Shown piece after piece: positions 1 to 7,815 of a DNA stretch of 64,000 bases. This DNA comes from Lentisphaeraceae bacterium (GTDB lineage Bacteria; Verrucomicrobiota; Kiritimatiellia; RFP12; DVOR01). The position numbers and the translations under genes are program-made. Under the pieces are notes generated by a model that saw nothing but the letters and a program-made list of their open reading frames with translations, had not been told where the DNA came from and made no database searches. Location: the NCBI GenBank assembly GCA_004555175.1, contig SFJE01000003.1, positions 81,380-145,379 on the forward strand, read 5' to 3'. How positions within the stretch are numbered: position 1 is the first letter of the stretch; each line of letters opens with the position of its first letter.

Positions 1-754
1 GCTCGCGCACCGCACGCACCACCGTAAAGAGGTCGTAGCTCCGGCCCATGTTGCCCACGTAGATAAGCCGCAGGGGCTCGGACTCGTCTAGGCTGTAGCG
101 CGAGGCCCCGTTGTTCATCCGCATAATGCCGTGGTAGCAGAGGTGGCGGGGGGCCTTGCAACCGTAGCTGGACGCGAGGTCCAGATAGGTGAGCCCCACG
201 CCGCTGACCGCGTCGGCCAGGCGATAGGCGGCGCGCGCCGCGCGGTGGGCCCGGCGGAAGACGAGCGGCCCGAGGAGCTCCTTGACCCACGCCGGGCCCG
301 GGAGCAGCCGGTAGAAGTTCTCCGGCCAAGCGTCCATAATATCCACCACCGTGCGGCAGCCCCAACGCTTGCGGAAATCGCGCGCCACGGCCGCGGTCTC
401 GATCGGCGGCCAGGAGGTGAGGACGAGGTCGGGCTTGGGCAGGGTGCCGGCTTCAACAAGGCTCTCGGCCAGGCGCTTCCAGGTGGCGGCGTAGCGGCGG
501 TGGCTCCACGCCCGGCGCAGGCCCACGTTGTCGGAATAGGGCACGGTGGGGATGAGGCGCACCTCGAAGCCCTCGGGCGCGGTGTAGACCGGCGGGAGTT
601 GGCGCGGGCGCTTGAGGGCGTGGGAGAAGTCGCTGCTCCAAAAGACGACCCGGTGGCCGGCCTTGGTGAGCGCGCGGCAGAGGAGGGTGTAGCGCTGGGC
701 GCGGCGGCCCTCCTCGGGAAGGTTGTCGAAGGGGTTGTTAATCCAGACGTTCAT
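1..754 (-). CDS. Glycosyltransferase, GT4-like (partial, 3' end outside window)
   Basis: Minus-strand reading frame opening with ATG at 754 (MNVWINNPFDNLPEEGRRAQ) and running off the left edge, so only the N-terminal 251 residues are visible. The start resembles GT-B glycosyltransferases that open with a nucleotide-fold strand and a GRRAQRY helix. Around residue 120 lies TVVDIMDAWPENFYRLLP, which resembles the D-x-WPE motif of the WbuB-like GT4 family. The last visible stretch, LRLIYVGNMGRSYDLFTVV, matches the strand that begins the second Rossmann domain. Such enzymes transfer a sugar from a nucleotide sugar during surface polysaccharide synthesis. The gene starts 18 bases after nadB and is probably cotranscribed with it. 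The donor-binding domain is not in the window, so substrate cannot be judged. Confidence 0.72.
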   Translation of the reverse strand, partial: MNVWINNPFDNLPEEGRRAQRYTLLCRALTKAGHRVVFWSSDFSHALKRPRQLPPVYTAPEGFEVRLIPTVPYSDNVGLRRAWSHRRYAATWKRLAESLVEAGTLPKPDLVLTSWPPIETAAVARDFRKRWGCRTVVDIMDAWPENFYRLLPGPAWVKELLGPLVFRRAHRAARAAYRLADAVSGVGLTYLDLASSYGCKAPRHLCYHGIMRMNNGASRYSLDESEPLRLIYVGNMGRSYDLFTVVRAVRE

Positions 755-772
755 CGGGGCGCTTCCGGGGCC

Positions 773-2398
773 TTAGGCCAAGGTGGCAATGGGGGCCGGG
801 GTGGTAGAGCGCACGCAATGGGTGTCGCGCGCAATCCGCTGGCGTTCAGGCCAATCGAGGGTGTAGTGCAGGCCGCGGCTCTCGTGGCGGGCCATCGCGG
901 AGGCAATGATGAGCTCGGCCACATCGGCGATATTGCGCAACTCCAGGATGTCGGCCGTCACCAGGTAATCGAAGTAGTACTCATTAATCTCTTCGCGCAA
1001 GTTCCGCACGCGGCGCAGGGCGCGCTGTAGGCGCTTGTTGGTGCGGACGATGCCCACATAGTCCCACATACAGGTGCGCAGCTCCTGCCAGTTATGGGCC
1101 ACCAGGACCGCCTCGTCGGTGGGCACGGCGTGGCCGTAGACCCAGTCGGGGATCGAGACATGGGCGACCGAGGGGACCGGCTCGGCGCAGAGCCCCTCGG
1201 CGCAGCTGCAGCCGCAGACCAAGGCCTCCAGGAGCGAGTTGCTGGCCAGGCGGTTGGCCCCGTGCAGCCCGGTGCAGGCGCACTCGCCAATGGCGTAGAG
1301 CCCAGGCAAGGTGGTGCGCCCGGCCACATCGGCGGCGATGCCCCCGCAGCAGTAGTGCGCGGCCGGGACGATGGGGATGAGGTCCTTGGCCATATCGATG
1401 CCAAACTCGAGGCACTTGGCGTAGATGCCCGGGAAGCGCTGCTTGAGGTAGTCGGCACCCTTGGCGCGGATGTCCAGGCAGCAGTAGGCATCGCCGCGTT
1501 TCTTCATCTCCGAGTCGATGGCACGGGCGACAATGTCGCGCGGGGCGAGCGAGCCGCGGCGGTCATACTTCTCCATAAAGGGCTTGCCATCGCGCGTGAC
1601 GAGGATAGCGCCCTCGCCGCGCACCGCCTCGCTAATGAGGAAGCGCTTGGCCTTGGGGTGATAGAGGCAGGTGGGGTGGAACTGCACCATCTCCATATTG
1701 CGCACCTCGGCCCCGGCGCGCCAGGCCGCCGCCACCCCGTCGCCCGTGGCAATATCCGGGTTGCAGGTGTATTGGTAGACCTTGCCGCAGCCGCCGGTGG
1801 CCAGGATGACCGCCCCGGTGCGCACGGCCCAGATCTCGCCGGTCTCGGTGCTCAGCAGATAGGCGCCTACCACGCGGTTCTCCCCGGGCTCGTGCAGGAA
1901 GCGCGTGGTCACCAGGTCAATCAAAAGGGTGTTTTCGCAGACGTGGAGCTTGCGCGTGGCGCGCAGCCGGGCGCAGAGGGTGCGCTCCACCTCGCGGCCG
2001 GTGATGTCGCCGGCGTGGAGGATGCGGCGGCGCGTGTGGCCGCCCTCGCGCGTCAAGTCAAAACCCTCGGGGCAAGCGGTCTCGGCGGACTTGGTGAAGG
2101 GCACGCCCATTTCGATGAGCTTACGCAGGCAGCGCGGACCGGCCTCGACAATCTGCCGCACCACCGCCTCGTCGCAGAGTCCGGCACCGGCATCAAGGGT
2201 ATCGGCCACATGCAGGTCGAAGGTGTCATCGCTGCCCATCACGCAGGAGATGCCGCCTTGGGCGTAATTGGTGTTCGCCTCGTCCAGCGTCCGCTTGGTC
2301 ACCAGCAAGACGCGCCCGTGGCCGGCCAAACCCATCGCCGCCATCGCGCCGGCAATCCCCGAGCCCACCACCAAATAATCGCAATCCAGCGTTCTCAT
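773..2398 (-). CDS. nadB: L-aspartate oxidase
   Basis: 541 residues, the usual NadB length. It oxidises L-aspartate to iminoaspartate, the first step of de novo NAD synthesis, using FAD with oxygen or fumarate as electron acceptor. The FAD-binding dinucleotide fold is at the N-terminus (YLVVGSGIAGAMAAMGLAG), followed by NTNYAQGGISCV, the substrate-site region around EGGHTRRRILHAGD, and the family signature GLHGANRLASNSLLEALVCG near residue 390. The C-terminal helical domain is present. The ATG is preceded by GGGAGG, which overlaps the stop of the upstream fumarase gene; the 12-base gap argues for one operon. No nadA or nadC is seen. The pairing with a fumarase fits a fumarate-using anaerobic enzyme, which is an inference. 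Confidence 0.95.
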   Translation of the reverse strand: MRTLDCDYLVVGSGIAGAMAAMGLAGHGRVLLVTKRTLDEANTNYAQGGISCVMGSDDTFDLHVADTLDAGAGLCDEAVVRQIVEAGPRCLRKLIEMGVPFTKSAETACPEGFDLTREGGHTRRRILHAGDITGREVERTLCARLRATRKLHVCENTLLIDLVTTRFLHEPGENRVVGAYLLSTETGEIWAVRTGAVILATGGCGKVYQYTCNPDIATGDGVAAAWRAGAEVRNMEMVQFHPTCLYHPKAKRFLISEAVRGEGAILVTRDGKPFMEKYDRRGSLAPRDIVARAIDSEMKKRGDAYCCLDIRAKGADYLKQRFPGIYAKCLEFGIDMAKDLIPIVPAAHYCCGGIAADVAGRTTLPGLYAIGECACTGLHGANRLASNSLLEALVCGCSCAEGLCAEPVPSVAHVSIPDWVYGHAVPTDEAVLVAHNWQELRTCMWDYVGIVRTNKRLQRALRRVRNLREEINEYYFDYLVTADILELRNIADVAELIIASAMARHESRGLHYTLDWPERQRIARDTHCVRSTTPAPIATLA

Positions 2399-2410
2399 TG
2401 GCCGCCTCCC

Positions 2411-3265
2411 TTACGCCAGGCTCATGTCCAGCCGGCACATCTGCCGCCGGCACGCCCAGCAACAATAGGCAATCGTCACAAAGAAAGAGGCCGGCAGGCG
2501 CGTCAACGCGCACGCCTTCACCCCCAGGAGCGTCGTCTGCCCCCCCAATCCCATCGGCCCAATCCCCAGGCTGTTCGCCTCGGCCAAGAGCTGCGCCTCG
2601 AGCGCGGCCAGCTCGGCCACCGGCGAAGCCTCGCCCAACGGCCGCAGCAACTGGCGCTTAGCCATCGCATACCCCTCCGCGCGATCGCCCCCAATGCAGA
2701 CCCCCAAGATTCCCGGCGCGCACCCCTGCCCCTGAATGCGCGCCACGGCATCGAGCACGCACGCGCGCACCCCGGCCAAATCGCGCCCCGCGCCCAACCG
2801 CGCATCCGGCAGCGAATACTGGCAGCTCATATTCTCGCTCCCGCCGCCCTTCAAGAGCAGCGTCACCTCTGGCGCGTCCACCGCCGCCTCCTCAAAGTGA
2901 TGAACCGGAATATGCTCGGCCACGTTGTCATCCACCGAGCGACCGGAGAGCGTTTCAATCGTATTCTTCCGCAACCAACCCTGCGCCGTGGCTCGCCGTA
3001 CCGCCGCATTCGCCGCCGCAATCAGCGGAGCTTGCGCCGTCCCCGCCGGGACACGCCAAAAGAAGGTCAACGTGCCGGTGTCCTGACACATTGGCGTGGA
3101 TTGTTCGGCCGCCAAGGCGCAATTCCGGCAAAGCGTCCCCAGAATCCCCTTTGCGCCCTCCACCGTTTCGCGCCCCTGTGCCGCCGCCAACGCCTCGGCA
3201 ATATCTGCCGGCAACTCGCAAGCCGCGCGCCGAACCAGTTCCAACAACTGCTCTTCAATGTCCAT
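2411..3265 (-). CDS. Class I (Fe-S) fumarate hydratase / L-tartrate dehydratase, alpha subunit
   Basis: 284 residues from ATG 3265, the length of the alpha subunit of two-subunit class I hydro-lyases. The family hydrates fumarate to malate (or dehydrates tartrate) with a [4Fe-4S] cluster. Motifs seen: CQDTG at residues 60-64, KGGGSEN near 139, CAPGILGVCIGGDR near 182 and LGIGPMGLGGQTT near 233. Cys60, Cys182 and Cys268 or Cys269 are plausible cluster ligands. No beta subunit is adjacent: nadB follows after 12 bases. A longer frame reaches upstream but has no family match there, and ATG 3265 has AAAGG in front. A -10 box (TATAGT) lies only 9 bases before the ATG. The name fumA, fumarase alpha or ttdA cannot be decided from sequence alone. 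Confidence 0.85.
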   Translation of the reverse strand: MDIEEQLLELVRRAACELPADIAEALAAAQGRETVEGAKGILGTLCRNCALAAEQSTPMCQDTGTLTFFWRVPAGTAQAPLIAAANAAVRRATAQGWLRKNTIETLSGRSVDDNVAEHIPVHHFEEAAVDAPEVTLLLKGGGSENMSCQYSLPDARLGAGRDLAGVRACVLDAVARIQGQGCAPGILGVCIGGDRAEGYAMAKRQLLRPLGEASPVAELAALEAQLLAEANSLGIGPMGLGGQTTLLGVKACALTRLPASFFVTIAYCCWACRRQMCRLDMSLA

Positions 3266-3274
3266 AGCACCTTT

Positions 3275-3283
3275 ACTATACCA
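3275..3283 (-). promoter_or_regulatory. Extended -10 promoter of the fumarase-nadB operon
   Basis: Reading the minus strand, TGG-TATAGT ends 9 bases before the fumarase ATG. With a normal 6-7 base spacing, transcription would begin 2-3 bases before the start codon, leaving almost no leader. No clear -35 box is seen. Confidence 0.5.
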
Positions 3284-3303
3284 TATCCGCGCGCCCGGGG
3301 CAC

Positions 3304-3336
3304 AAAAAACGCCTCCTGCCTTGCGGCAAGAGGCGC
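3304..3336 (-). terminator. Rho-independent terminator of the small RNA
   Basis: On the minus strand a GC-rich hairpin (GCGCCTCTTGC paired with GCAGGAGGCG) is followed directly by TTTTTT. It closes the small RNA transcribed from 3447 and separates it from the fumarase promoter. Confidence 0.8.
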
Positions 3337-3447
3337 AAATTAGGTTCTTTGGGAGCGGGTCTCGCGTGGGGGTACTCAGACGACCGAGCCGCTGGTGGGA
3401 ATGGGGTGTGGAAACGGCGAGGGTCGTGCCACAACTCCCAAAGAACG
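3337..3447 (-). ncRNA. Structured small RNA, class unassigned (6S-like rod or divergent 5S-like)
   Basis: A free-standing RNA gene. A perfect 12-bp closing stem joins GUUCUUUGGGAG at the 5' end (3446-3435) to CUCCCAAAGAAC (3355-3344). Inside, ACGACC pairs with GGUCGU and GCCG with CGGC around a terminal loop, and a large unpaired stretch lies on the 3' side. A promoter places the start at the base of the stem, and a terminator follows. It contains no convincing ORF. CACCCCAUUCC in the loop and CACGCGAGA on the 3' side recall 5S rRNA, but the near-invariant CCGAAC is absent and the IV-V arm is too short. The rod shape with an asymmetric bubble also recalls short 6S RNAs. The RNA call is fairly secure; the class is not. 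Confidence 0.65.
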
Positions 3448-3453
3448 CCGCGT

Positions 3454-3482
3454 ATAATAGCACCCCCGTTTACAGAATGCAA
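3454..3482 (-). promoter_or_regulatory. Sigma70-type promoter of the small RNA
   Basis: Minus strand: TTGCAT, a 17-base spacer, then TATTAT. The predicted start is about base 3447, exactly at the foot of the closing stem of the RNA. Confidence 0.75.
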
Positions 3483-3534
3483 GCCTTTTTTTGCGCCACC
3501 CTTATCCCGGAAATCTCCGCCATCATATCACACT

Positions 3535-3701
3535 TCCGCGCTGGGTTAACTCGCTTCCTGAGCGACTTGAATGAATAAGGCCCCGCCTTGTTGCCAATAA
3601 GACGGGGTCTTGTTACCAATAAGACGGGGTCTTGTTACCAATAAGACGGGGCCTTATTAGTTGCGCTCCGCCGAGCGGTTAGTTCTCTCCGCGCCGCGTG
3701 A
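3535..3701 (+). repeat. AATAAGACGGGG array element, copy 1 (3 units plus inverted first unit)
   Basis: A 167-bp block that recurs at 39760-39948. The flanks (CGCTGGGTTAACTCGCTTCC on the left, TTGCGCTCCGCCGAG on the right) are nearly identical in both copies. The core is a 22-bp tandem unit, AATAAGACGGGGTCTTGTTACC. The first unit reads AATAAGGCCCCG and the last ends CGGGGCCTTATT, so the whole array is roughly palindromic. Apart from this and the small RNA, the gap 3266-3823 holds only a short GC-rich hairpin stretch (CCTGCTCCGCCAGG) before the next promoter. Confidence 0.85.
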
Positions 3702-3782
3702 GGTGCGCCTTCGGCGCGAGAGTAAGCGTTTTGCAGTGGCCTGCTCCGCCAGGCCACCTCACGTGCGCATAGCGCATAACTA

Positions 3783-3791
3783 TGTTATACT
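3783..3791 (+). promoter_or_regulatory. Extended -10 promoter of the thioredoxin-like gene
   Basis: TGT-TATACT ends 32 bases before the ATG at 3824. No good -35 hexamer is seen, as expected for an extended -10 promoter. Confidence 0.5.
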
Positions 3792-3823
3792 CCCTTCACA
3801 AGTTACAGAAAGGAGCCTACGTT

Positions 3824-4498
3824 ATGGCGAAGAAGAGCATGTTGGCCGCGGTTGCGGCGGTTGTTTTGGCATTTGGGGCAGTGGCGGCGGAGAAGCCGGC
3901 GGTGCAGGGCGCGGAGCTTGGCGCGTGGACGATGGATACGCCCGCGGCTTTGGCGTTGGCCAAGGAGACGGGCAAGCCGGTCTTCCTGTGCTTTACGGGG
4001 AGCGATTGGTGCGGCTGGTGCAAGCTGATGGAGAAGAAGGTCTTTGGGACCGAGGCGTGGCAGGCCTACGCCAAGGAGAATCTGGTGCTGGTGTGGCTGG
4101 ACTTCCCGCGCGATCAGAGTCTGGTGCCCGAAGAGATTGCCCCGAAGAACAAGGCGCTGAGCGAGCAGTATAAGGTGGAGGGCTTCCCGACCTATGTGGT
4201 GCTCTCCTCGAAGGGCGAGGAGCTCGGGCGCTTGGGGGCCGATAAGGAGGCCACCCCTGAGCAGTTCATCAAGCAGCTGAAGGAAGTGCTCATCCTCGAG
4301 CACCTTGAGGAGCTCCTCTCGCCCGAGGATTATGCCGAGTTCCAGAAGGCCGGCGAAGATCTCGCCGAGGTCTGGAAGAAGATTAGCGCCTGGGAGAGCG
4401 AAGTGCGCAAGCAGCGCGAGGCTTTCCGCGTCACCTTCCGCGCCCTGGAAGGGAAGCGCAACGAGCTGAAGGCCAAGGCGATCGAGGCGGCCAAGTAA
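3824..4498 (+). CDS. Secreted thioredoxin-fold protein (thioredoxin_7 / DUF255-like)
   Basis: 224 residues from ATG 3824, chosen because AAAGGAG lies 8 bases upstream and a signal peptide follows directly (MAKKSMLAAVAAVVLAFGAVAAE). The mature part has FTGSDWCGWCKLMEKKVF, a CGWC redox motif at about residues 60-70, then VLVWLDFPRD and the cis-proline loop GFPTYVVL, in the order of a thioredoxin fold. The last 80 residues are charged and predicted helical (KKISAWESEVRKQREAF). The role is probably disulfide or thiol handling outside the cytoplasm; the partner is unknown. uvrB starts 22 bases downstream, so the two may share a transcript although their functions are unrelated. Confidence 0.82.
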   Translation: MAKKSMLAAVAAVVLAFGAVAAEKPAVQGAELGAWTMDTPAALALAKETGKPVFLCFTGSDWCGWCKLMEKKVFGTEAWQAYAKENLVLVWLDFPRDQSLVPEEIAPKNKALSEQYKVEGFPTYVVLSSKGEELGRLGADKEATPEQFIKQLKEVLILEHLEELLSPEDYAEFQKAGEDLAEVWKKISAWESEVRKQREAFRVTFRALEGKRNELKAKAIEAAK

Positions 4499-4520
4499 GG
4501 CTGGCCCGAGTCGCCAAGCG

Positions 4521-6548
4521 ATGTTAGACGTCGCCTTCGAGAACGAGCTGAGCGCCGCTCCGGCGGCGTTTCGGCTCGTTTCTCCTTTTGCGCCGATGGG
4601 CGACCAGCCCGAGGCGATTGAAGCGTTGGTGCGTGGCTTTGAGGGCGGGGCCTCGCGCCAGATTTTGCGCGGGGTGACCGGCAGCGGCAAGACCTTTACG
4701 ATGGCCAACGTCATCGCCCGCTACCGCCGCCCCACGCTGGTCATTTCGCACAACAAGACCCTCGCCGCGCAGCTCTACGCCGAGCTCAAGGCCTTCTTCC
4801 CCGACAACGCCGTCGAGTACTTCATCTCCTACTACGATTACTATCAGCCCGAGGCCTACATCCCCCAGACCGATACCTACATCGAGAAGGATGCCTCCAT
4901 CAATGAGGACCTCGAGCGCTTCCGTCTGGCCGCTTCGCACGCGCTCCTCGGGCGGCGGGATGTGATTATTGTCGCCTCCGTCTCGTGCATCTACGGCCTG
5001 CTCTCGCCCGAGGATTACCGCGGCCTGATGCTCTCGCTGCACGTGGGCCAAGAGCTCCCGCGCGAAAAGCTCCTCCTCGCCCTCACCGAAATCCAGTATC
5101 AGCGCAACGACTACGAGCCGCGTCCGGGCGTCTTCCGCGTCCGCGGCGATGTGGTGGACATCTTCCCCTCCTACTCCACCGAGGGCATTCGCGTGAGCTA
5201 CTTTGGCGACGAGATTGAGTCGCTCCACGCCCTCAACGCCACCACCGGCCGCGTCCTGGGCGCTATGCCCTCGTGCCTGCTCTCGCCGGCCAAGCAATTC
5301 GTGATGCCCCGCAGTCAGCTCCTGGGCGGCGTTGAGCGCATCAAGGCCGAACTGCAGACGCGCTTGGGCGAACTCGACGCCGCCGGCAAACTCCTCGAGG
5401 CCCAGCGTCTGCGCCAGCGCACGGAGTATGACCTGGCGATGCTCGCGGAGATGGGCTACTGCACCGGCATCGAAAACTACTCCGCGCCCCTCGCCGGCCG
5501 CGCCCCAGGCCTCCCGCCGCCCACCCTCATCGACTACTTTGGCCCCGACTTCCTCTGCATTATCGACGAGAGCCACGTCACCCTCCCCCAGATCCGCGCA
5601 ATGTTTAATGGCGACCAGGCCCGCAAGCAGATCCTCATCGACAACGGCTTCCGCCTCCCCTCCGCCCGCGACAACCGCCCGCTGACCTTCGACGAGTTCG
5701 ACGCGCGCGTCCCCCGCATCCTCTTCACCTCCGCCACCCCCGGCCCCCACGAGCGCGCCGTCGCCTCCCTCACCGCCGAGCAGGTCATCCGCCCCACCGG
5801 CCTCCTCGACCCCCTCGTCGAGCTCCGCCCCCTCGAGGGGCAAGTCGATGACCTCCTCGACGAAATCCGCGCCACCTCCGCCGCCGGCGGTCGCACCCTC
5901 GTCACCGCCCTCACCAAGCGCGCCTGCGAGGACCTCGCCCAGTATCTCACCGATCTGGGCATCCGCGCCGAGTATCTCCACTCCGACATCGACGCCATCG
6001 GCCGCGTCGACATCCTCGCCCGCCTCCGCCGCGGCGACATCGAAGCCCTGATTGGCGTCAACCTCTTGCGCGAAGGGCTCGACCTGCCCGAAGTCACCCG
6101 CGTGGCCATCCTCGATGCCGATAAAGAGGGCTTCCTGCGCTCCGCCACTGCCCTCATTCAGACCGCCGGCCGCTGCGCCCGAAATGCCGAATCCAAGGTC
6201 ATCCTCTACGCCGAGCACACCACCCCCGCCATCGAAGAACTCCTCGCCGTCACCCAAGACCACCGCACTCGCCAGCAAGCCTACAACACCGCGCACCACA
6301 TCACCCCCCGAACAGTCCGCCGCGAAATCAACGAAGACCTCGCCGCCGGCTCGGCCACCGTCCCCGAAGCCCCCTCCCGCCGCAAGGCCACCCCCTTCGC
6401 CCCGGCCCCCGACACCCCCCGCACCGCCGAGGTCATTGAACGCGAAATGTTCCAGGCCGCCCAAGCCCTCGAGTTCGAACGCGCCGCGCTTCTGCGCGAT
6501 GAACTCCGCGCCCTCCAAGCGGCTGCCGCTGCGCGGCGTGAACGGTGA
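4521..6548 (+). CDS. uvrB: UvrABC system protein B (excinuclease subunit)
   Basis: 675 residues, the normal UvrB length. It is the damage-verifying helicase-like subunit of nucleotide excision repair, loaded on DNA by UvrA and cut-licensed with UvrC. Walker A GVTGSGKTFT is near residue 50. The beta-hairpin region YYDYYQPEAYIPQTDTYIEK follows near residue 100, and DESHVTLPQIRAMFNGDQ near 350. Helicase motifs V and VI are seen as GVNLLREGLDLPEV and QTAGRCARN. The C-terminal UVR coiled-coil (EREMFQAAQALEFERAALLR) that binds UvrC is intact. The ribosome-binding site before ATG 4521 is weak. The GC-rich antisense strand of this gene is also open, but only because of codon bias. Confidence 0.97.
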   Translation: MLDVAFENELSAAPAAFRLVSPFAPMGDQPEAIEALVRGFEGGASRQILRGVTGSGKTFTMANVIARYRRPTLVISHNKTLAAQLYAELKAFFPDNAVEYFISYYDYYQPEAYIPQTDTYIEKDASINEDLERFRLAASHALLGRRDVIIVASVSCIYGLLSPEDYRGLMLSLHVGQELPREKLLLALTEIQYQRNDYEPRPGVFRVRGDVVDIFPSYSTEGIRVSYFGDEIESLHALNATTGRVLGAMPSCLLSPAKQFVMPRSQLLGGVERIKAELQTRLGELDAAGKLLEAQRLRQRTEYDLAMLAEMGYCTGIENYSAPLAGRAPGLPPPTLIDYFGPDFLCIIDESHVTLPQIRAMFNGDQARKQILIDNGFRLPSARDNRPLTFDEFDARVPRILFTSATPGPHERAVASLTAEQVIRPTGLLDPLVELRPLEGQVDDLLDEIRATSAAGGRTLVTALTKRACEDLAQYLTDLGIRAEYLHSDIDAIGRVDILARLRRGDIEALIGVNLLREGLDLPEVTRVAILDADKEGFLRSATALIQTAGRCARNAESKVILYAEHTTPAIEELLAVTQDHRTRQQAYNTAHHITPRTVRREINEDLAAGSATVPEAPSRRKATPFAPAPDTPRTAEVIEREMFQAAQALEFERAALLRDELRALQAAAAARRER

Positions 6549-6600
6549 GCTGTGAACGGTGCGCTCGCGTGAGGTGGCGGCTTAGCGAGCGCCGGCTCCC

Positions 6601-6900
6601 CAGCCACGCCAATGGCCGCGCCCTGGCCTCCACCCCGCCTGGCACGAGGCCCCCTTACCGAAAGGCCAGCCCTCCTCCTGCCGTCACCTGTTCTGTGGCG
6701 CGGCATATTTGCCGCGCAGCGAGCGTCAGCGAGCGCCTGGCTCCACCCCCCAGCCACTCCAATGGCCGCGCCCTGGCCTCCACCCCGCCCGGCACATGGC
6801 CACCTTATCTTCCACCCAGCTCACCTCCTGCCATTAACCGTTCTGTGGCGCGGCATATTTGCCGCGCAGCGAGCGTAGCGAGCGCCTGGCTCCAAGCCCC
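6601..6900 (+). repeat. 150-bp direct repeat (two copies) with GCGGCATATTTGCCGC palindrome
   Basis: Two head-to-tail copies, 6601-6750 and 6751-6900, start with CAGCCAC(G/T)CCAATGGCCGCG and share about 45 bases of near identity. After a diverged middle they end with TGTGGCGCGGCATATTTGCC and GCGCAGCGAGCGT. The GCGCGGCATATTTGCCGCGC palindrome also appears at about 36737-36760. The 448-bp gap between uvrB and the next gene holds this repeat and a promoter; no gene is supported there. Confidence 0.75.
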
Positions 6901-6950
6901 CGGCAACACCCCCACCCGCGCCCACCCCCCAGCCACTCCGCTAACAGTTA

Positions 6951-6959
6951 TGCTATAAT
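6951..6959 (+). promoter_or_regulatory. Extended -10 promoter
   Basis: TGC-TATAAT, a perfect extended -10, ends 37 bases before ATG 6997. The predicted leader is about 30 bases and contains CGGAG before the start. Confidence 0.6.
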
Positions 6960-6996
6960 GCGCTCCGTCTGAAACAAACAACAACGGAGATTCTCC

Positions 6997-7797
6997 ATGA
7001 CCCTTACATCCTTGACGGCTGGCGCCGGGTGCGCCGGTTCGCCCTTCCGGCTTCCGCGCCGGTATCTGTGCGTCGAGTGGCCGGAGACGACCACCTTCCA
7101 GGAGCCCAACTCCCAGGAATTCTGTAAACCCCTCACCGAGCACATCCGCGAGATCCTCGGCGGACGCCACCTGACGCCGCACATCGTGCAACTCGCGCAC
7201 CACTTCTGGCTCTGCGCCTTCTTCCACGGTGCCTCGCGCCGCCACCACGCAAGCACCTACGAACACGACCACCCCTCGGCCATCACCTACATCCCGCGCA
7301 ACGCCGTGCTCTTCTTAATCGACGGCACCTACGGCAAAATCTACCTCGCCGCCCCGGAGTCCGCCCCCCACCAAGAACTCCTCGCCGCTCTCAATGGCAC
7401 CCTCTTCCCCGCGCGCAGATACATCGAGCGCTTTCAGCTCAAAACCTTCGACCTCGCACCCCTACGCTACCTCACGCCAGCCGTCCGCCATCCGAGCGAC
7501 GCCCTGGCCCCCTGGGCGCACCTGCAGCTCAAGGGCCTCACCGAGCGCGAGGGCGGAGAGAACGGTCAGCGCTGCAAGCACCTCTGGCCACGCGACGGCT
7601 TCGAGCCCCTCGACTGCGGCTGCCTCACCTGGCCAGCCCACATCGACAGTGCCATTATGGGCATCAAGCTCGGCCAACGGCCGCGCCCCTACCTGGCCGA
7701 GTTCTTCCAAGGCTCCCCCTGGCTCCGCGCCACCATTGTCCCCGAAACGCGCCACGCCCTCGCCCAGCTCATTCACTGCTGCTCCCGCGCCGGCTAA
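6997..7797 (+). CDS. Hypothetical protein, 266 residues
   Basis: I do not recognise a family. The frame starts at ATG 6997 with CGGAG upstream and a perfect extended -10 promoter, ends in TAA, and is followed 18 bases later by the end of a convergent gene. There is no signal peptide or membrane segment. The protein is rich in His, Arg and aromatic residues (AHHFWLCAFFHGASRRHHAS) and contains several Cys pairs (CKHLW, DCGCLTW, HCCSRAG) that could bind a metal. The 3' half of the opposite strand is also open, but the upstream signals support this strand. Function unknown. Confidence 0.65.
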   Translation: MTLTSLTAGAGCAGSPFRLPRRYLCVEWPETTTFQEPNSQEFCKPLTEHIREILGGRHLTPHIVQLAHHFWLCAFFHGASRRHHASTYEHDHPSAITYIPRNAVLFLIDGTYGKIYLAAPESAPHQELLAALNGTLFPARRYIERFQLKTFDLAPLRYLTPAVRHPSDALAPWAHLQLKGLTEREGGENGQRCKHLWPRDGFEPLDCGCLTWPAHIDSAIMGIKLGQRPRPYLAEFFQGSPWLRATIVPETRHALAQLIHCCSRAG

Positions 7798-7815
7798 GGT
7801 GCCAGCGCGTAGAAC

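Noticed and set aside
4524..6518. 664-codon open frame antisense to uvrB
   Set aside because: Mirror of a conserved gene; Gly/Glu/Ala-biased sequence without motifs.
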